Shown in pieces: positions 1-9,279 of a DNA stretch of 64,000 bases. The DNA is from Trichomonas vaginalis G3. Its lineage: Eukaryota > Parabasalia > Trichomonadida > Trichomonadidae. The stretch spans positions 16,430,001-16,494,000 of the forward strand of contig NC_067205.1 of the NCBI RefSeq assembly GCF_026262505.1, written 5' to 3'. The first letter of the stretch is position 1, and the number at the start of each line of letters is the position of its first letter. The translations under genes and the position numbers were made by a program. A model generated the notes under the pieces. The model had not been told where the DNA came from, did no database searches, and saw nothing but the letters and a program-made list of their open reading frames with translations.

Positions 1-49
1 GGTTTGGTTGTCCAGGTTGCTGTGCATTCGCTAAGTTCTGTGCGTCCAT
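1..49 (-). CDS. Start of an unidentified element A protein (cut by window edge)
   Basis: Only the first 16 codons are inside the window; the peptide starts MDAQNLANAQQPG and is rich in Q, N and A. The start is supported by a T-tract followed by TCTAATATTAA immediately upstream on the minus strand (50-72), the arrangement found before most Polinton genes here. No function can be assigned. Confidence 0.5.
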   Translation of the reverse strand, partial: MDAQNLANAQQPGQPN

Positions 50-72
50 TTAATATTAGATAAAAATATCTC

Positions 73-204
73 TTACGAGTACATATGCTGAACATTTGCA
101 GGCATTGGTTCATCTTCATATTCTCTGTACTTTTCTGCCACGTCAAATAAATAAATGACACAATGGAAAAAACCTAAAACAAGTAGTCCTATTTCAAACC
201 ACAT
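73..204 (-). CDS. 43-aa small membrane protein of element A
   Basis: A short open frame of 43 codons begins with MWFEIGLLVLGFFHCVIYLF, a single strongly hydrophobic N-terminal helix, and ends in a charged, acidic tail (EKYREYEDEP). Its start overlaps the last 16 bases of the methyltransferase gene in another frame, so the two would share one message or the small frame is read from an internal start. The hydrophobic-then-acidic layout resembles small single-pass virion or holin-like proteins, but that is inference; no family is recognised. Confidence 0.45.
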   Translation of the reverse strand: MWFEIGLLVLGFFHCVIYLFDVAEKYREYEDEPMPANVQHMYS

Positions 205-1007
205 TTACTTACTAATAAAATTTCTTTATTGTGACACTTTCTCCAGTTTATAGGACCTCTCTCATACTCTATCTTGTCATATCTAAACTCATAGTCGTTT
301 ATATCTTCTAGCCATTTCATGACACTTTCTAAACCACTTTTATCGGATGTAAAGTAAAAGCATGGATGGTTATGTATAACGTCTAAAGTTTCTAAAGAGT
401 CTCTCAAAGTCCAGTCTACTTGGTATTGAAAATCCCATGTGTTATAGAACGGCGGGTCCACTATAAAGAAAACATTTTCCTTGTCTTTATATTTTTCATA
501 CAACTCTGTCCAATGACATCTCACAAACTCTATACCCTCAATATATTTTTCTATGTCCTCTTTGAAAACATTTGTATAGTTGAGATATAAAACTTTTGAC
601 ATAAGTGTTTCAATGTCATGAACTCTTATAGCACCACTATATAATAGTCTAGCAGATATACTATCCCAGTCTATATATTCTGCTTTTTTCAAAACCTCTC
701 TCACAATATTTTTCTTATCTAATGGTATACGTTCCATCTTACCTATAGGTATCTTTTCTTTTAACTCTTTCAATATATTGTTTGTGTCTGGAATATGTTT
801 GAGACGGTCCATATAGTTGTCGAAGTCATTGCATATAATCTTTGAGTCTGGGAATATTGTATGGCACAAATGGGATATATAGAAACTTCCACCGAACAAA
901 TCTACAAATGTTAGACCATTCGGTAGTTTCTTAAGTTCTCTCAATATAATATCTTTACATCTACTCTTATTTCCAAAGAACGGTAACGGCGGTTTTGTAA
1001 AATTCAT
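189..1007 (-). CDS. Dam-like (D12 class) N6-adenine DNA methyltransferase
   Basis: The 272-aa product has the hallmarks of the D12 class. An N-terminal FFGNKSR lies at residues 10-16 (the AdoMet-binding FxGxK motif). VDLFGGS follows near residue 35, and DPPFYNTW near residue 185 is the catalytic DPPY-type motif. This class transfers a methyl group from AdoMet to the N6 of adenine, often in GATC, although target specificity cannot be read from sequence. Adenine methylation and Maverick-borne adenine methyltransferases are established for T. vaginalis. The start is supported by a T-rich promoter-like tract just upstream. Length is normal for the family and the frame is open throughout. The gene sits about 250 bp from the element's end. 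Confidence 0.88.
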   Translation of the reverse strand: MNFTKPPLPFFGNKSRCKDIILRELKKLPNGLTFVDLFGGSFYISHLCHTIFPDSKIICNDFDNYMDRLKHIPDTNNILKELKEKIPIGKMERIPLDKKNIVREVLKKAEYIDWDSISARLLYSGAIRVHDIETLMSKVLYLNYTNVFKEDIEKYIEGIEFVRCHWTELYEKYKDKENVFFIVDPPFYNTWDFQYQVDWTLRDSLETLDVIHNHPCFYFTSDKSGLESVMKWLEDINDYEFRYDKIEYERGPINWRKCHNKEILLVSKCGLK

Positions 1008-1026
1008 TTATATATAATAATAAAAA
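1008..1026 (-). promoter_or_regulatory. Polinton-type start signal of the methyltransferase gene
   Basis: Read on the minus strand, a run of five T is followed by ATTATTATATATAA and the ATG. The same T-tract, A/T spacer, TAAA-like end and ATG precede most element genes in this window, while the host genes have TCA-type initiators instead. Confidence 0.5.
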
Positions 1027-1218
1027 TGTTTTACCCGAAAAGTGACAGAAAAGTGACAAAACATGAAAACATATATAATTTGTGAAAAGCGACACAAAAA
1101 GTGACATTTAAAAAAGTGACACCATTAATATGATGTAAATAACAACAGTTTTGGTTTTGTCACCGGCTGGTCGGCTGGGATTCGGTCCTCCTCTTGGGTC
1201 TTGTGCAAAATTTCTTAT

Positions 1219-1253
1219 GGGCTAGAGGGCGCAACGCGCCTGGAAGCCCCACT
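1219..1253. repeat. Terminal repeat of element A, inverted match to 8538
   Basis: The 35-bp end segment is the reverse complement of 8538-8572. It contains the GC-rich small palindrome GGCGCGTTGCGCC close to the AG/CT terminus. The adjacent CACCTG (1254-1259) would be the 6-bp target duplication, but the partner copy is outside the window. Confidence 0.8.
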
Positions 1254-2068
1254 CACCTGACCTAAATATATTAATAATTTTCTGTTCCTAAGTATTCAAA
1301 AATAACAATGTGATTTGGCGCCCTTAAAAGCATTGTGGTAGGGTCCACTGATCATCTCATAATATAGCAAGTGATGGTAAAGTATAAAATGTGATATATG
1401 TTCCATTTTTCTATCAGAAAAAATTCCCTTCAAAATTGCACATTCAATTTCGATTTAAATAATTAAATGAAATATGATGTTTCTTTGATATTTCCATTGA
1501 GTATGTCTTTGCGAACATATTCCTGATTTCCTTAAGTGTTCAAGCATTTACCCTCTCAAATTCGACGTCTTAATTTGAGAGGAATTGAGAAGGTCTCTTA
1601 AAAAACTGTTATAGTGGGGTTTTCAGACCGCTTTTTCCTTTACACTTATCCTGCTTTAAGTGCATAAGATGGTTTTATGATGTTTTAACATCATATATTG
1701 CAGCAGAAGTTAAGGAATATTGCAAAACTTTCGTATAAAAAAAAAGCATAAAAAAGCTGAAATTTCAAAAAATTAGTAAAATGATTAACCATAATATAAT
1801 GATACTATCCTGCTTAAGCTATTTTAACTGTTGGTAGACTATTCAAATTTCATTTTACGCCTCTCAAAAATATATAGTGCTACACAATTTCAATATTTCG
1901 GAAATCTATCAAAAAATAAACATTGAAATTTTTATTTGATATATGGGATATAATATATATGAGCAGTTGGTTCTTTTGAATGCCCGGCCATACAGTCTCT
2001 ATTCAATTTTCTGATATCAATTGAAAAAAATTTGAAATACAATTGAATTATATGTTGTTTCAAAAAAT
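1254..2068. other. Host intergenic region, no gene seen
   Basis: About 0.8 kb of AT-rich DNA between the element A end and the kinase-like gene. All frames are densely stopped, and I see no tRNA, no repeat family and no convincing small gene. Confidence 0.7.
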
Positions 2069-2073
2069 TCATT
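2069..2073 (+). promoter_or_regulatory. Initiator (Inr) TCATT of the pseudokinase gene
   Basis: TCATT fits the trichomonad initiator TCA(+1)Y(T/A). Transcription from the A at 2071 would give a 10-base leader before the ATG at 2081, within the usual 5-20 bases of this lineage. This supports the chosen start. Confidence 0.7.
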
Positions 2074-2080
2074 CAAACAA

Positions 2081-2926
2081 ATGGATGCTACAGATTGCGA
2101 GGTCATGCAAGTTGAAGGACTTGCATACAAGCGTATCATTACTTCAACAAAATATGGAAAGGTATTCCTTGTCGAATGGCTTAAGTACAATCAGATGTTT
2201 TCTCTTCAAAAGATCGAACGTTCACATTACGAACAAAATGCTATTAATATCATTCGTAACTTATATCACTTCAATGTTATTAAAGTCTACAAGACTTACA
2301 TGCGCGAAAAATTTGTTTATTTATTAATGGATTACTGTCCATTTGATGTTAAGCGCTATATTGAGGAAAGAGGAATTCTCTCAGAATCACGCTTTGCTGA
2401 AGCTGCTTATTACATGATTCAAAGCATTCGTTCAATGCACTCAAAAAGAATTTGTCATAACAGCATCAGACCATCAAAGTTCCTTGTTGATAAATATGGC
2501 AGAGTACAGATTAGCAAATTCAATCATGCTGTCCAATACAAGAATACAGAAGAAAAAGAATTTAAGCACGCGAAATCTGTTGATGTTTGGGGTCTTGGTG
2601 TTACATTCTACTTTATGCTTACTGGTCGCCTTATTACAGATCTCTATTTTGATGAAGAGATTGCAATGACAAAAGTTTTTTCTCATATTATCTTCCCATC
2701 AAATGTTTCCAATGAATGCATTCATCTCATCACAGCATGCTTAAATAATAACGAAAAGTCAAGAGCATCTTTAGATAATCTTCTTGAAAGTCCTCTTTTC
2801 CAACCATTCCGCCCAACTAAGATTGGACCAACAAAACAGCCATCATTTTCAGCTAATAACTCAATGCGCTCGATTCCAATCATTGTTAAGCCAGTTCTCA
2901 CAAGGCTTGTTTCAGTTGCGAATTGA
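2081..2926 (+). CDS. Protein kinase-like protein, probable pseudokinase
   Basis: The 281-aa protein has the overall kinase fold pattern. It shows an N-lobe with the lysine in SLQKIE (about residue 47), the hinge-like YLLMDYCPFDVKRYIEERG, a helix ending MHSKRICHNSIRPSKFLVD, and a C-lobe DVWGLGVTFYFMLTGR with the invariant D-W-G of subdomain IX. The catalytic-loop HRD is HNS and the DFG position reads KFN, so the catalytic and metal-binding aspartates are not evident. The activation segment is very short. The best reading is a catalytically inactive, host-encoded kinase homologue of a large trichomonad kinase family, acting as a scaffold or binding protein. The C-terminal ~45 residues are basic and outside the domain. 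The start is fixed by the initiator 10 bases upstream. Confidence 0.8.
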   Translation: MDATDCEVMQVEGLAYKRIITSTKYGKVFLVEWLKYNQMFSLQKIERSHYEQNAINIIRNLYHFNVIKVYKTYMREKFVYLLMDYCPFDVKRYIEERGILSESRFAEAAYYMIQSIRSMHSKRICHNSIRPSKFLVDKYGRVQISKFNHAVQYKNTEEKEFKHAKSVDVWGLGVTFYFMLTGRLITDLYFDEEIAMTKVFSHIIFPSNVSNECIHLITACLNNNEKSRASLDNLLESPLFQPFRPTKIGPTKQPSFSANNSMRSIPIIVKPVLTRLVSVAN

Positions 2927-3513
2927 AACATTTTAATACTATATTACGGATTTGTTTGTTATTTGTGTATAAATATATTGCGTCTTATATATCTAATTAT
3001 GTATTTAAACCTCTTTGTATTCATATTTGAATACTCATTGTTTTGCAAATATATATCAAAAAATGTATCTGACTTAATAAACTGATTAACCATTTGGATG
3101 ATATATAAAATCATAGTGTGAAACATTAAACCCTCAATATTTAAAATAAAAAAATCTATAAAATATGAATATAGAACTCAATCTCCAAGAGATATATTAA
3201 AAATTCACATGTGAAGTCATAATCATTGCTGTCCAGAAAGCGAAATGATGTTATAATAGTAAGAAATATCCAATTTTAGTCATTATCATTAATGCTTCCA
3301 GATGCAGAATAGCATCTTTGTTTAAAATAGCTTTGTAAATATATTATTCAACTTTTTTGAGATCTGAATTATATAAAACATGACTTGATTCAAAATTGAA
3401 TCAAAATAATATCAAATTGGTGTATTTTGCCGGCTGTGAACAAAGTAATGTTAGGCTGACTTCGTGATTGAAGCAATAAGATCGCGGATAATGTCAAACA
3501 AAAATAAATAGAT
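2927..3513. other. Host intergenic region, no gene seen
   Basis: 587 bp of AT-rich DNA with no supported frame. A TCAAA at about 3494 before the next gene is only a poor match to the initiator. Confidence 0.65.
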
Positions 3514-5529
3514 ATGTCACTTTTTCGAAGGGAAAGTTTATTTCATCTGATGAATTTTATTAAAGAATTTCTTGCACAAAGCAACAGTTCAGCAGATGTT
3601 GATTTTAGCTTTCAACCAGGAAAGTCTATTCCATCAAAATGCGTAATTCAGTTTGTTTTTCTTGTTATAACTCACAATAAAAAGACGCAACTTGCATTTC
3701 TTCCGGATTACGTTCCAGCACTTCAGAAAGGTAAATTAGAAAAGAAATCTCTTATGTTTACTCCAGCAGGAACTAATGTTCAATCATTTACTTTAACAAG
3801 TGTCGATGATCATCTTTTAATTTTATGGCTCAACTTTACAGTTAATGCAAAGCCTCTTCTTGATGAAATGATAAAAATTATCGATAACCAAAAGATAGAA
3901 ACTAAAATAAACGCTTTAATCGTTGATAAAAACAATGAAAAGCCAGTACAATGTGAAATAGTTTTAAATCATGATCTCATTTCTTACACTCCCCTTAATG
4001 GCGGAAAAATCACTACTTCATATCAAATCACAAAGAAGTCTGTTTTCCTGCTTAACAAATTTGAAGAGGATCCTTATATCCTTGTGAAAGAATGTGACAA
4101 CACATCTCAGTTCAAAATCATTCTCCCTGACATCGAATTCTTGAAACATTGGTTTTTATCGTTAATTGCTATCAGACAGATAACAATTAATAACGAGAAG
4201 AAAGCTCTTTCCAACTTAAAACGGTCATTGCAGCAAACGGAAGTAACTGCTCCAAAGATTCCGATCAAAATTGAGCAACCTCAGCCAGAAATCAAGAAAG
4301 AACCGAGTATCGATACCCTCAAAGAGGCTGAACAAAAGAAGGAAGCGATTATGCAGAAATATAAGCAGGAAGCCGAAGATTTGAAACAAAATTTGCAACA
4401 AAAATTGGCAAATTACAAGAGAAGCTTCCCGAAACCGAAGAAAGAAGAAGAACCCGAACTTGACGCCATAGATTTATCAAAATACGAACGTCCGAAACTC
4501 GAGAAACCTCCAAGAAAAGAAGTTATTCATAAAAGAAAACCATTAGACGAAGAACAACTTCAGAACTTGGCCATGGAGAGACTTAACAGTCCAGAAATAT
4601 ATTTCAGTAGGTTCTCACCAAGTTTGAACCTCCAAAAAGTTGAAATTCCGGATATAAGTTATAATCCAAACACAGAAGTTTCATTTGAAGAGTCATACAT
4701 CAACGCAGACCCAACTACAGCCTTCTTATTGGTATGTGCCGTTGTTTATAACTCGTTTATCGGTGAAAGTTTGTCAGATTTCTTCAAAGTCCCAAGAATT
4801 CCAGGTGAAACTATGCAAAGCGAGGCAGCAAAGATCGTAACTACCTTAGATAACGACGTTTTTCGGGTACTACTTGAAAACAAAGGCATAGATGACGTAT
4901 ATCTCCCATCAAGTTTCGCAAGAGATACAGAACTAATCATTAGAATGCAATCAATGAAGAAAGAACTTGCTAACCCAGGAGAATTTCCATCTCCAGCGCC
5001 ATTTACTTTTTCTCATCGACCACTTCAGTCAATTGTTTTCTGGTTCTTCGACGCGAATTACCTACATTCGCTCAGCAAATTGTCCGCATCGACAGCAATT
5101 GCTGATCTTTCGAAGAATCTCCTTAGTTATTTCAAACATTATTTATTAACTGACAAAGTATCCACTATTTTACGAGAAGTCGCCGTAAAAATCGGTCCTG
5201 CTGCAATGCTGAGTGGCTCTTGGAACGGAGTAAGAAATATTGTCGCAACAGATTGCGATGATTCTGTCGTTGTCTATAAATTCTGGGCAGAATCGTATAA
5301 GGAAGGCAAACTTTCTGCTAATTTCATCCAAATATTCCAATACAAGGATATTCTGGAAAAATTCTATGATCCATGTTCGCATGTTCGTTGCGGATCGATA
5401 GCTTCTCAGATAGCAGGTTACCTTCAAGCGTTTGAAAAGTTTGAATTACCAATTAATTTTGAAATTTCAAATGAAAACGAAAAAGGAATATTACGACTTG
5501 AAAATCTTTTCAGATTAGTTCGCAACTGA
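3514..5529 (+). CDS. PH-like domain and coiled-coil host protein, otherwise unrecognised
   Basis: The 671-aa product has an N-terminal region of hydrophobic strands. A probable pleckstrin-homology-like domain at about residues 135-230 ends in a helix around KHWFLSLIAIRQ with the conserved tryptophan. A charged coiled coil follows at about 255-310, then a lysine/proline/glutamate-rich linker, then a C-terminal helical domain of about 250 residues (from TTAFLLVCAVVYNSF to the end) that I cannot name. PH-like plus coiled coil suggests a peripheral membrane or cytoskeletal adaptor; that is inference. The start is not certain. A good initiator, TCACT (3517-3521), overlaps the first codons and would fit the next in-frame ATG at 3550 with a 31-base leader; the upstream TCAAA would fit 3514. 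The frame is open and codon use matches the neighbouring host genes. Confidence 0.7.
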   Translation: MSLFRRESLFHLMNFIKEFLAQSNSSADVDFSFQPGKSIPSKCVIQFVFLVITHNKKTQLAFLPDYVPALQKGKLEKKSLMFTPAGTNVQSFTLTSVDDHLLILWLNFTVNAKPLLDEMIKIIDNQKIETKINALIVDKNNEKPVQCEIVLNHDLISYTPLNGGKITTSYQITKKSVFLLNKFEEDPYILVKECDNTSQFKIILPDIEFLKHWFLSLIAIRQITINNEKKALSNLKRSLQQTEVTAPKIPIKIEQPQPEIKKEPSIDTLKEAEQKKEAIMQKYKQEAEDLKQNLQQKLANYKRSFPKPKKEEEPELDAIDLSKYERPKLEKPPRKEVIHKRKPLDEEQLQNLAMERLNSPEIYFSRFSPSLNLQKVEIPDISYNPNTEVSFEESYINADPTTAFLLVCAVVYNSFIGESLSDFFKVPRIPGETMQSEAAKIVTTLDNDVFRVLLENKGIDDVYLPSSFARDTELIIRMQSMKKELANPGEFPSPAPFTFSHRPLQSIVFWFFDANYLHSLSKLSASTAIADLSKNLLSYFKHYLLTDKVSTILREVAVKIGPAAMLSGSWNGVRNIVATDCDDSVVVYKFWAESYKEGKLSANFIQIFQYKDILEKFYDPCSHVRCGSIASQIAGYLQAFEKFELPINFEISNENEKGILRLENLFRLVRN

Positions 5530-7371
5530 TAATATTAAAATATGTTTTGTTTTTATTTTTCAATATTATATATTTTTCAAAAATATAGCATTAAATATGA
5601 AATGCTCGGGATCTTTGGTCCCCTTCTGATAAGAGTATAACAACATCTTATAGATATGATTTAATGCAAAATCATATCTAATTTTTTTCACGTATTATGC
5701 ATATCAACACTGAATTTAATTGATGAAAGTTCACATGTGTTGAAACACGTCTAAAAGAAATCAGAATTGATGGTTTGTCAATTTGACATAAATCCGAGTC
5801 ATAGGATGGGGGAAAAAAATTGGCAGATCATTTGTAAATAATCGAATGTAAACGAACCCATAGGGGAAAATAAAATGAGCATAAATAGACTTCTGAATTG
5901 CAGATTATGGGAATACTCCAATTTGAAGAAGAACACAGGTAGTTTAAATATCCGTTGGATAAAACATATACCGGGTGGCTTGATAATTAAGCATTACCAT
6001 AACTAATTGATGTAAATTAAAAATATACAATTAGAAATTTCCAATATTGAGAATTAGAATTAAATTGCTCATTTGAAGCATGAAATTTGAATATTGCTAT
6101 TGTAAAGATTGGTGTGGTATAATATACCATTTTACATTGACTTTTGATGGTATAAATGAGAGTTAAACAATACAGTGTAAAAAATCAATTCCATTTTGGC
6201 AAACTGTCATAACTTATTAAAACTTGCCATATATTTAGTTTTGTATGAAATATAAGAGAGTATTTCTTTAGTAAAATGGATGGGATTTTTTAATTGTATT
6301 CAAAAAATAAAGTTTTGAAAAAATTGAATTTTCAATATAAACACGCCCATCTAATTAAAATAACAACAAGACCGTTGGCGCTCCAAGGATACATTTAGAT
6401 TAGCATGTATAAAGTGGGAGAAACTACAATAGGCTTCTAACAAATAAGATTAAAAAATGAAAATACTACGTATTTGGCCACAAATTTATCGATTTAATTT
6501 TATGTTGTTTGATTCAGAACTAAATTGATTGAGAGAATAGATAAAAGACCTGTATCATTAAATCAATTTGAGAGACTTTTTATAATATTTAATGAATTGG
6601 AGTAAGTTTTGATAAACGAGAATATTTGTATTCATTGGAAAAAAAATGCGACTTCTTTTTTTTGAAAATCAAAATTACAAGATTATATTTGTTAACTCGA
6701 GAGCGAAAAAATTCTTTTCATTGGATATAGTTTAAGGAAAATGCGTTTTCAACTCATGAATTCTACGAATAAAAATTCTGAGCGAAAAAATCATCAAAAA
6801 TCATTTTTGGAGAATAAAAACACTATTATTTACTATGATATCTGATTAAATATAATATTTTTGCAGCGTTTGGTAGACAAACCGATTAAACGCTAACAAT
6901 TGAGATAAATTGATCACCATATTCAAAAGTTATAAAGTTAAAAATATTATTAACGATTGATTTTTGTTAATATCAGATATAAAAATTTAATAAAAACTCC
7001 TAATTCAAATTGAAAGTCTCAACACATTTTTCAATGCTCGATTTTTAAAAACAGTTTAAAAATGGAGCTTATATTGAAATAGTGTAGAGACTAAGAATTA
7101 TCACAGACTATTTCAGAGGATTGAGTTGACACTTAATCCTCTGAAAAGTCTGAGGTAATTCGAAAAATTTAGAAAATTATCAAATTATTTTTTGCAAAAG
7201 ACTGTAATAATTTGGTATTTAATAATATTTATCAGTTTTTGAAATGAATTACAAAAAGAAAATTAATTGAATGCTTCTAAACTCTTTGAGAATTTGCCCA
7301 ATGCTCATGTAATTAGTAAGATTATATTGAAAAATCATTTCCATTATTTGTCAAAATCTAGTTTTTGAAAT
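5530..7371. other. Long host intergenic region, no gene seen
   Basis: 1.8 kb of very AT-rich DNA with stops in all frames. It contains several short inverted A/T stretches but nothing that I can support as an RNA gene, transposon or repeat array. Confidence 0.6.
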
Positions 7372-7376
7372 TCACT
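7372..7376 (+). promoter_or_regulatory. Initiator (Inr) TCACT of the cyclin gene
   Basis: TCACT matches TCA(+1)Y(T/A). Its A at 7374 lies 18 bases before the ATG at 7392, which decides the start of the cyclin gene. Confidence 0.7.
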
Positions 7377-7391
7377 TTTTTAAATCTTCAA

Positions 7392-8279
7392 ATGATGAAT
7401 ATTTTACCCAAAGAATCAAACTCTTTTAATATAATCGGTTATAGTAAATGGTTCAGTGACTCGAAACTAGTTGCTGATTCGACAGATATGCAAAGCGAAG
7501 AAGAAGAAGATTATAATGATACTATTCAAATCGCAGCTTGTAATAATTCAGAAGATATACCTGTAATTTACGAAAAGAAGATATTTGGAGAGTATATGAG
7601 ACAAGAAAATATTCATCAAATCAAGAATAACGCCAATTTAGATCATCAAAATTCAATTTCCGAACTTGATCGCGATATGGTTATAAACTGGCTTTTACTT
7701 ACATCGATATCGGAATCATTGTCGCATCATACAATCGCTCTTGCTGTGAAGATTTTTGATTACGTAATTCAGGTTATTCCGTTAGATCGCAGCGAACTCA
7801 AAATTTATGCGGCTACATCAATGCTTATGGCCAGTAAGTTAGAGGAAGAAGATTCAACAGTTATTTGCGAACGACTTTGCTCATTATTAGTGATACCGAC
7901 AAAAAATTTGTTAGTCAAAACAGAGTTAAAAATACTTCATATCCTTGACTACGACCTTAGGTTTATTACCCCATTTATGTACATAGAACATTTTATAGCA
8001 CATCACACTTCCCCGCGAAATAATGATCTCATTTTGAAACTCAAGCAGCTCTCAAAAGCAATAACTTATGCATCTATTTTATCATATTCATCGACCCAGT
8101 TTACAAGTTATGAAATAGCAAAAAACATTTTTGAATTATGTCTTTATTATACTCATATTCATCATTATAGACCAGATAATGAATGCTGTAGGCATATACT
8201 TAATGCATTATCTACCGCTTTTGATGAAACTGGGTCTTTAAGATCAATTTTCCCTTATTTAGTTCCTATCTTTAATTAA
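7392..8279 (+). CDS. Cyclin (A/B-type cyclin box)
   Basis: The 295-aa protein has an acidic N-terminal extension (QSEEEEDYND), then FGEYMRQE, then a cyclin box from about residue 95. There ELDRDMVINWLL corresponds to the MRAILVDWL signature, followed by helices containing AATSMLMASKLEEE, the conserved KYEE-type segment. A second helical half around FITPFMYIEHFI is the cyclin C-terminal fold. Cyclins bind and activate cyclin-dependent kinases. No destruction box is evident, so I cannot assign a cell-cycle stage. ATG 7392 is chosen because of the initiator at 7372; a second ATG follows at 7395. It is the last host gene before the Polinton series. Confidence 0.85.
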   Translation: MMNILPKESNSFNIIGYSKWFSDSKLVADSTDMQSEEEEDYNDTIQIAACNNSEDIPVIYEKKIFGEYMRQENIHQIKNNANLDHQNSISELDRDMVINWLLLTSISESLSHHTIALAVKIFDYVIQVIPLDRSELKIYAATSMLMASKLEEEDSTVICERLCSLLVIPTKNLLVKTELKILHILDYDLRFITPFMYIEHFIAHHTSPRNNDLILKLKQLSKAITYASILSYSSTQFTSYEIAKNIFELCLYYTHIHHYRPDNECCRHILNALSTAFDETGSLRSIFPYLVPIFN

Positions 8280-8537
8280 TTTGTTAGTTCTAAACATGTT
8301 GTTTGTTGATTTATGATTAACTGTGCGATCGTTTTTCAAATTAAGGTTTAATATCGATTTTACCTTACGATGAGGAAATTTTATTTCTCAAAATTATAAA
8401 GTATTCAAAAATTTGAGAAAATTTACTACTATTCATTCAATTTTGTTAAATTCTGATAATTTGACTAAATTTTGGCGCGGTGAAGTTATGTGCATCTATA
8501 ATGCTCACTACATGAATGCTATAATTAAAAAAAAAGT

Positions 8538-8793
8538 AGTGGGGCTTCCAGGCGCGTTGCGCCCTCTAGCCCCGAAGATGTTTAGTATAAATGAAGTTTT
8601 TATTCGGAGGGCTTCCGGGCGCGTTGCGCCCTCTAGCCCCGAAGATGTTTAGTATAAATGAAGTTTTTATTCGGAAAATTGTTAGTCTTCTGGTGTGAAT
8701 TCGGCAATTCTCGTGTCGAATGACCGTTGGATGTAACGAGGAAGATTTTGACGAACTTGGTATAAAGTTCTCAACATTATAAAGGATGTGGCG
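8538..8793. mobile_element. End fragment of another Polinton (A'), interrupted by element B
   Basis: It opens AGTGGGGCTTCC with the same 35-bp end as element A, in inverted orientation. The preceding AAAAGT (8532-8537) would be its target duplication. After the tandem repeat the minus strand carries what looks like the C-terminal end of a gene (about 8682-8793), which stops abruptly where the next terminus, again AGTGGGGCTTCC, begins at 8794. The simplest reading is that element B inserted into a terminal gene of A' and that the rest of A' lies beyond the window. Confidence 0.6.
8541..8674. repeat. 67-bp tandem duplication inside the A' terminal repeat
   Basis: Two adjacent 67-bp units (8541-8607 and 8608-8674) each begin with the terminal GGGCTTCC motif, carry the GC palindrome around GCGCGTTGCGCC and end TTTTTATTCGG. 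They differ by a couple of bases. Repeated ends are common in protein-primed linear genomes. Confidence 0.85.
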
Positions 8794-8845
8794 AGTGGGG
8801 CTTCCATTAGATAAAAATGAACTGACCAAAAAAGACAGATATTTA

Positions 8846-8942
8846 AATATTTGAGATAAACCGTTTTCGTCAACGGTAACTATTAAATAAAATAAAAAAA
8901 TAGAGGGGGTTACCGTTGGAAAAACGGTTTATCTCAAATATT
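8846..8942. repeat. Large subterminal hairpin of element B
   Basis: Arms 8846-8880 and 8909-8942 are inverted copies (AATATTTGAGATAAACCG and so on) around an A/T-rich loop. The AACGGT word of the arms recurs several times up to about 9050. A hairpin with iterated words close to the end of a linear element suggests a replication or packaging signal; this is inference. The region 8943-9279 holds no gene. Confidence 0.7.
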
Positions 8943-9279
8943 GAATGAACTATAAACGTTTTTTGTTTTCTATATATACTTTTTTGTCCAACGGTAAAAC
9001 TTTTTACACAACGGTTTTTGAGAGTCGTCGCCGTTGACTTTTTTGTAGAGCACTCAAAATAGTATAACTTTGTCCGGACAAGTAAGGGTCTATCATCGCT
9101 ACAGGAAAAGTTAGAGGCGTTCCAAGGAAGTATACTTTGAGAAGCCTTTTCCCCCTTATAGAATGAGATAAGACGGTTATTTTACAAAACTGGCAACACT
9201 TTGACCGAGTAGTTTTTTGTGCTGAACAAAAAGTGTCATATAAACATCTGTCAAAAACCGCTTTTTAACTTCACTTAAA

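Larger units (their letters stand above)
1..1253. mobile_element. Polinton/Maverick element A, right-hand end (rest lies outside the window)
   Basis: The stretch ends at 1253 in a terminal repeat that finishes ...GGAAGCCCCACT, so the element has the 5'-AG...CT-3' ends usual for Polintons. The same end sequence, inverted, opens element A' at 8538. The three leftward coding regions use the T-tract start signals seen in the other Polintons of this window. Host-type DNA begins at 1254. No break is apparent in the part that is visible. Family assignment rests on the ends and on gene style, because no capsid or polymerase gene falls in this piece. Confidence 0.75.

Noticed and set aside
1034-1075. 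A second copy of the element F terminus near the element A end
   Set aside because: Only the CCGAAAAGTGACA-type words match over about 30 bases; no matching opposite end is visible.
3490-3500. TCAAA as initiator of the 3514 gene
   Set aside because: The third position after TCA should be a pyrimidine; the match is poor and TCACT at 3517 competes, so the start is left open.
5530-7371. tRNA or other small RNA gene in the long host gap
   Set aside because: No cloverleaf, no B-box-like GGTTCGAATCC and no GC-rich stem could be found by eye.
8413-8652. 79-codon frame crossing the host/A' junction
   Set aside because: It begins in host intergenic DNA and continues through the element terminus and tandem repeat; a chance frame.
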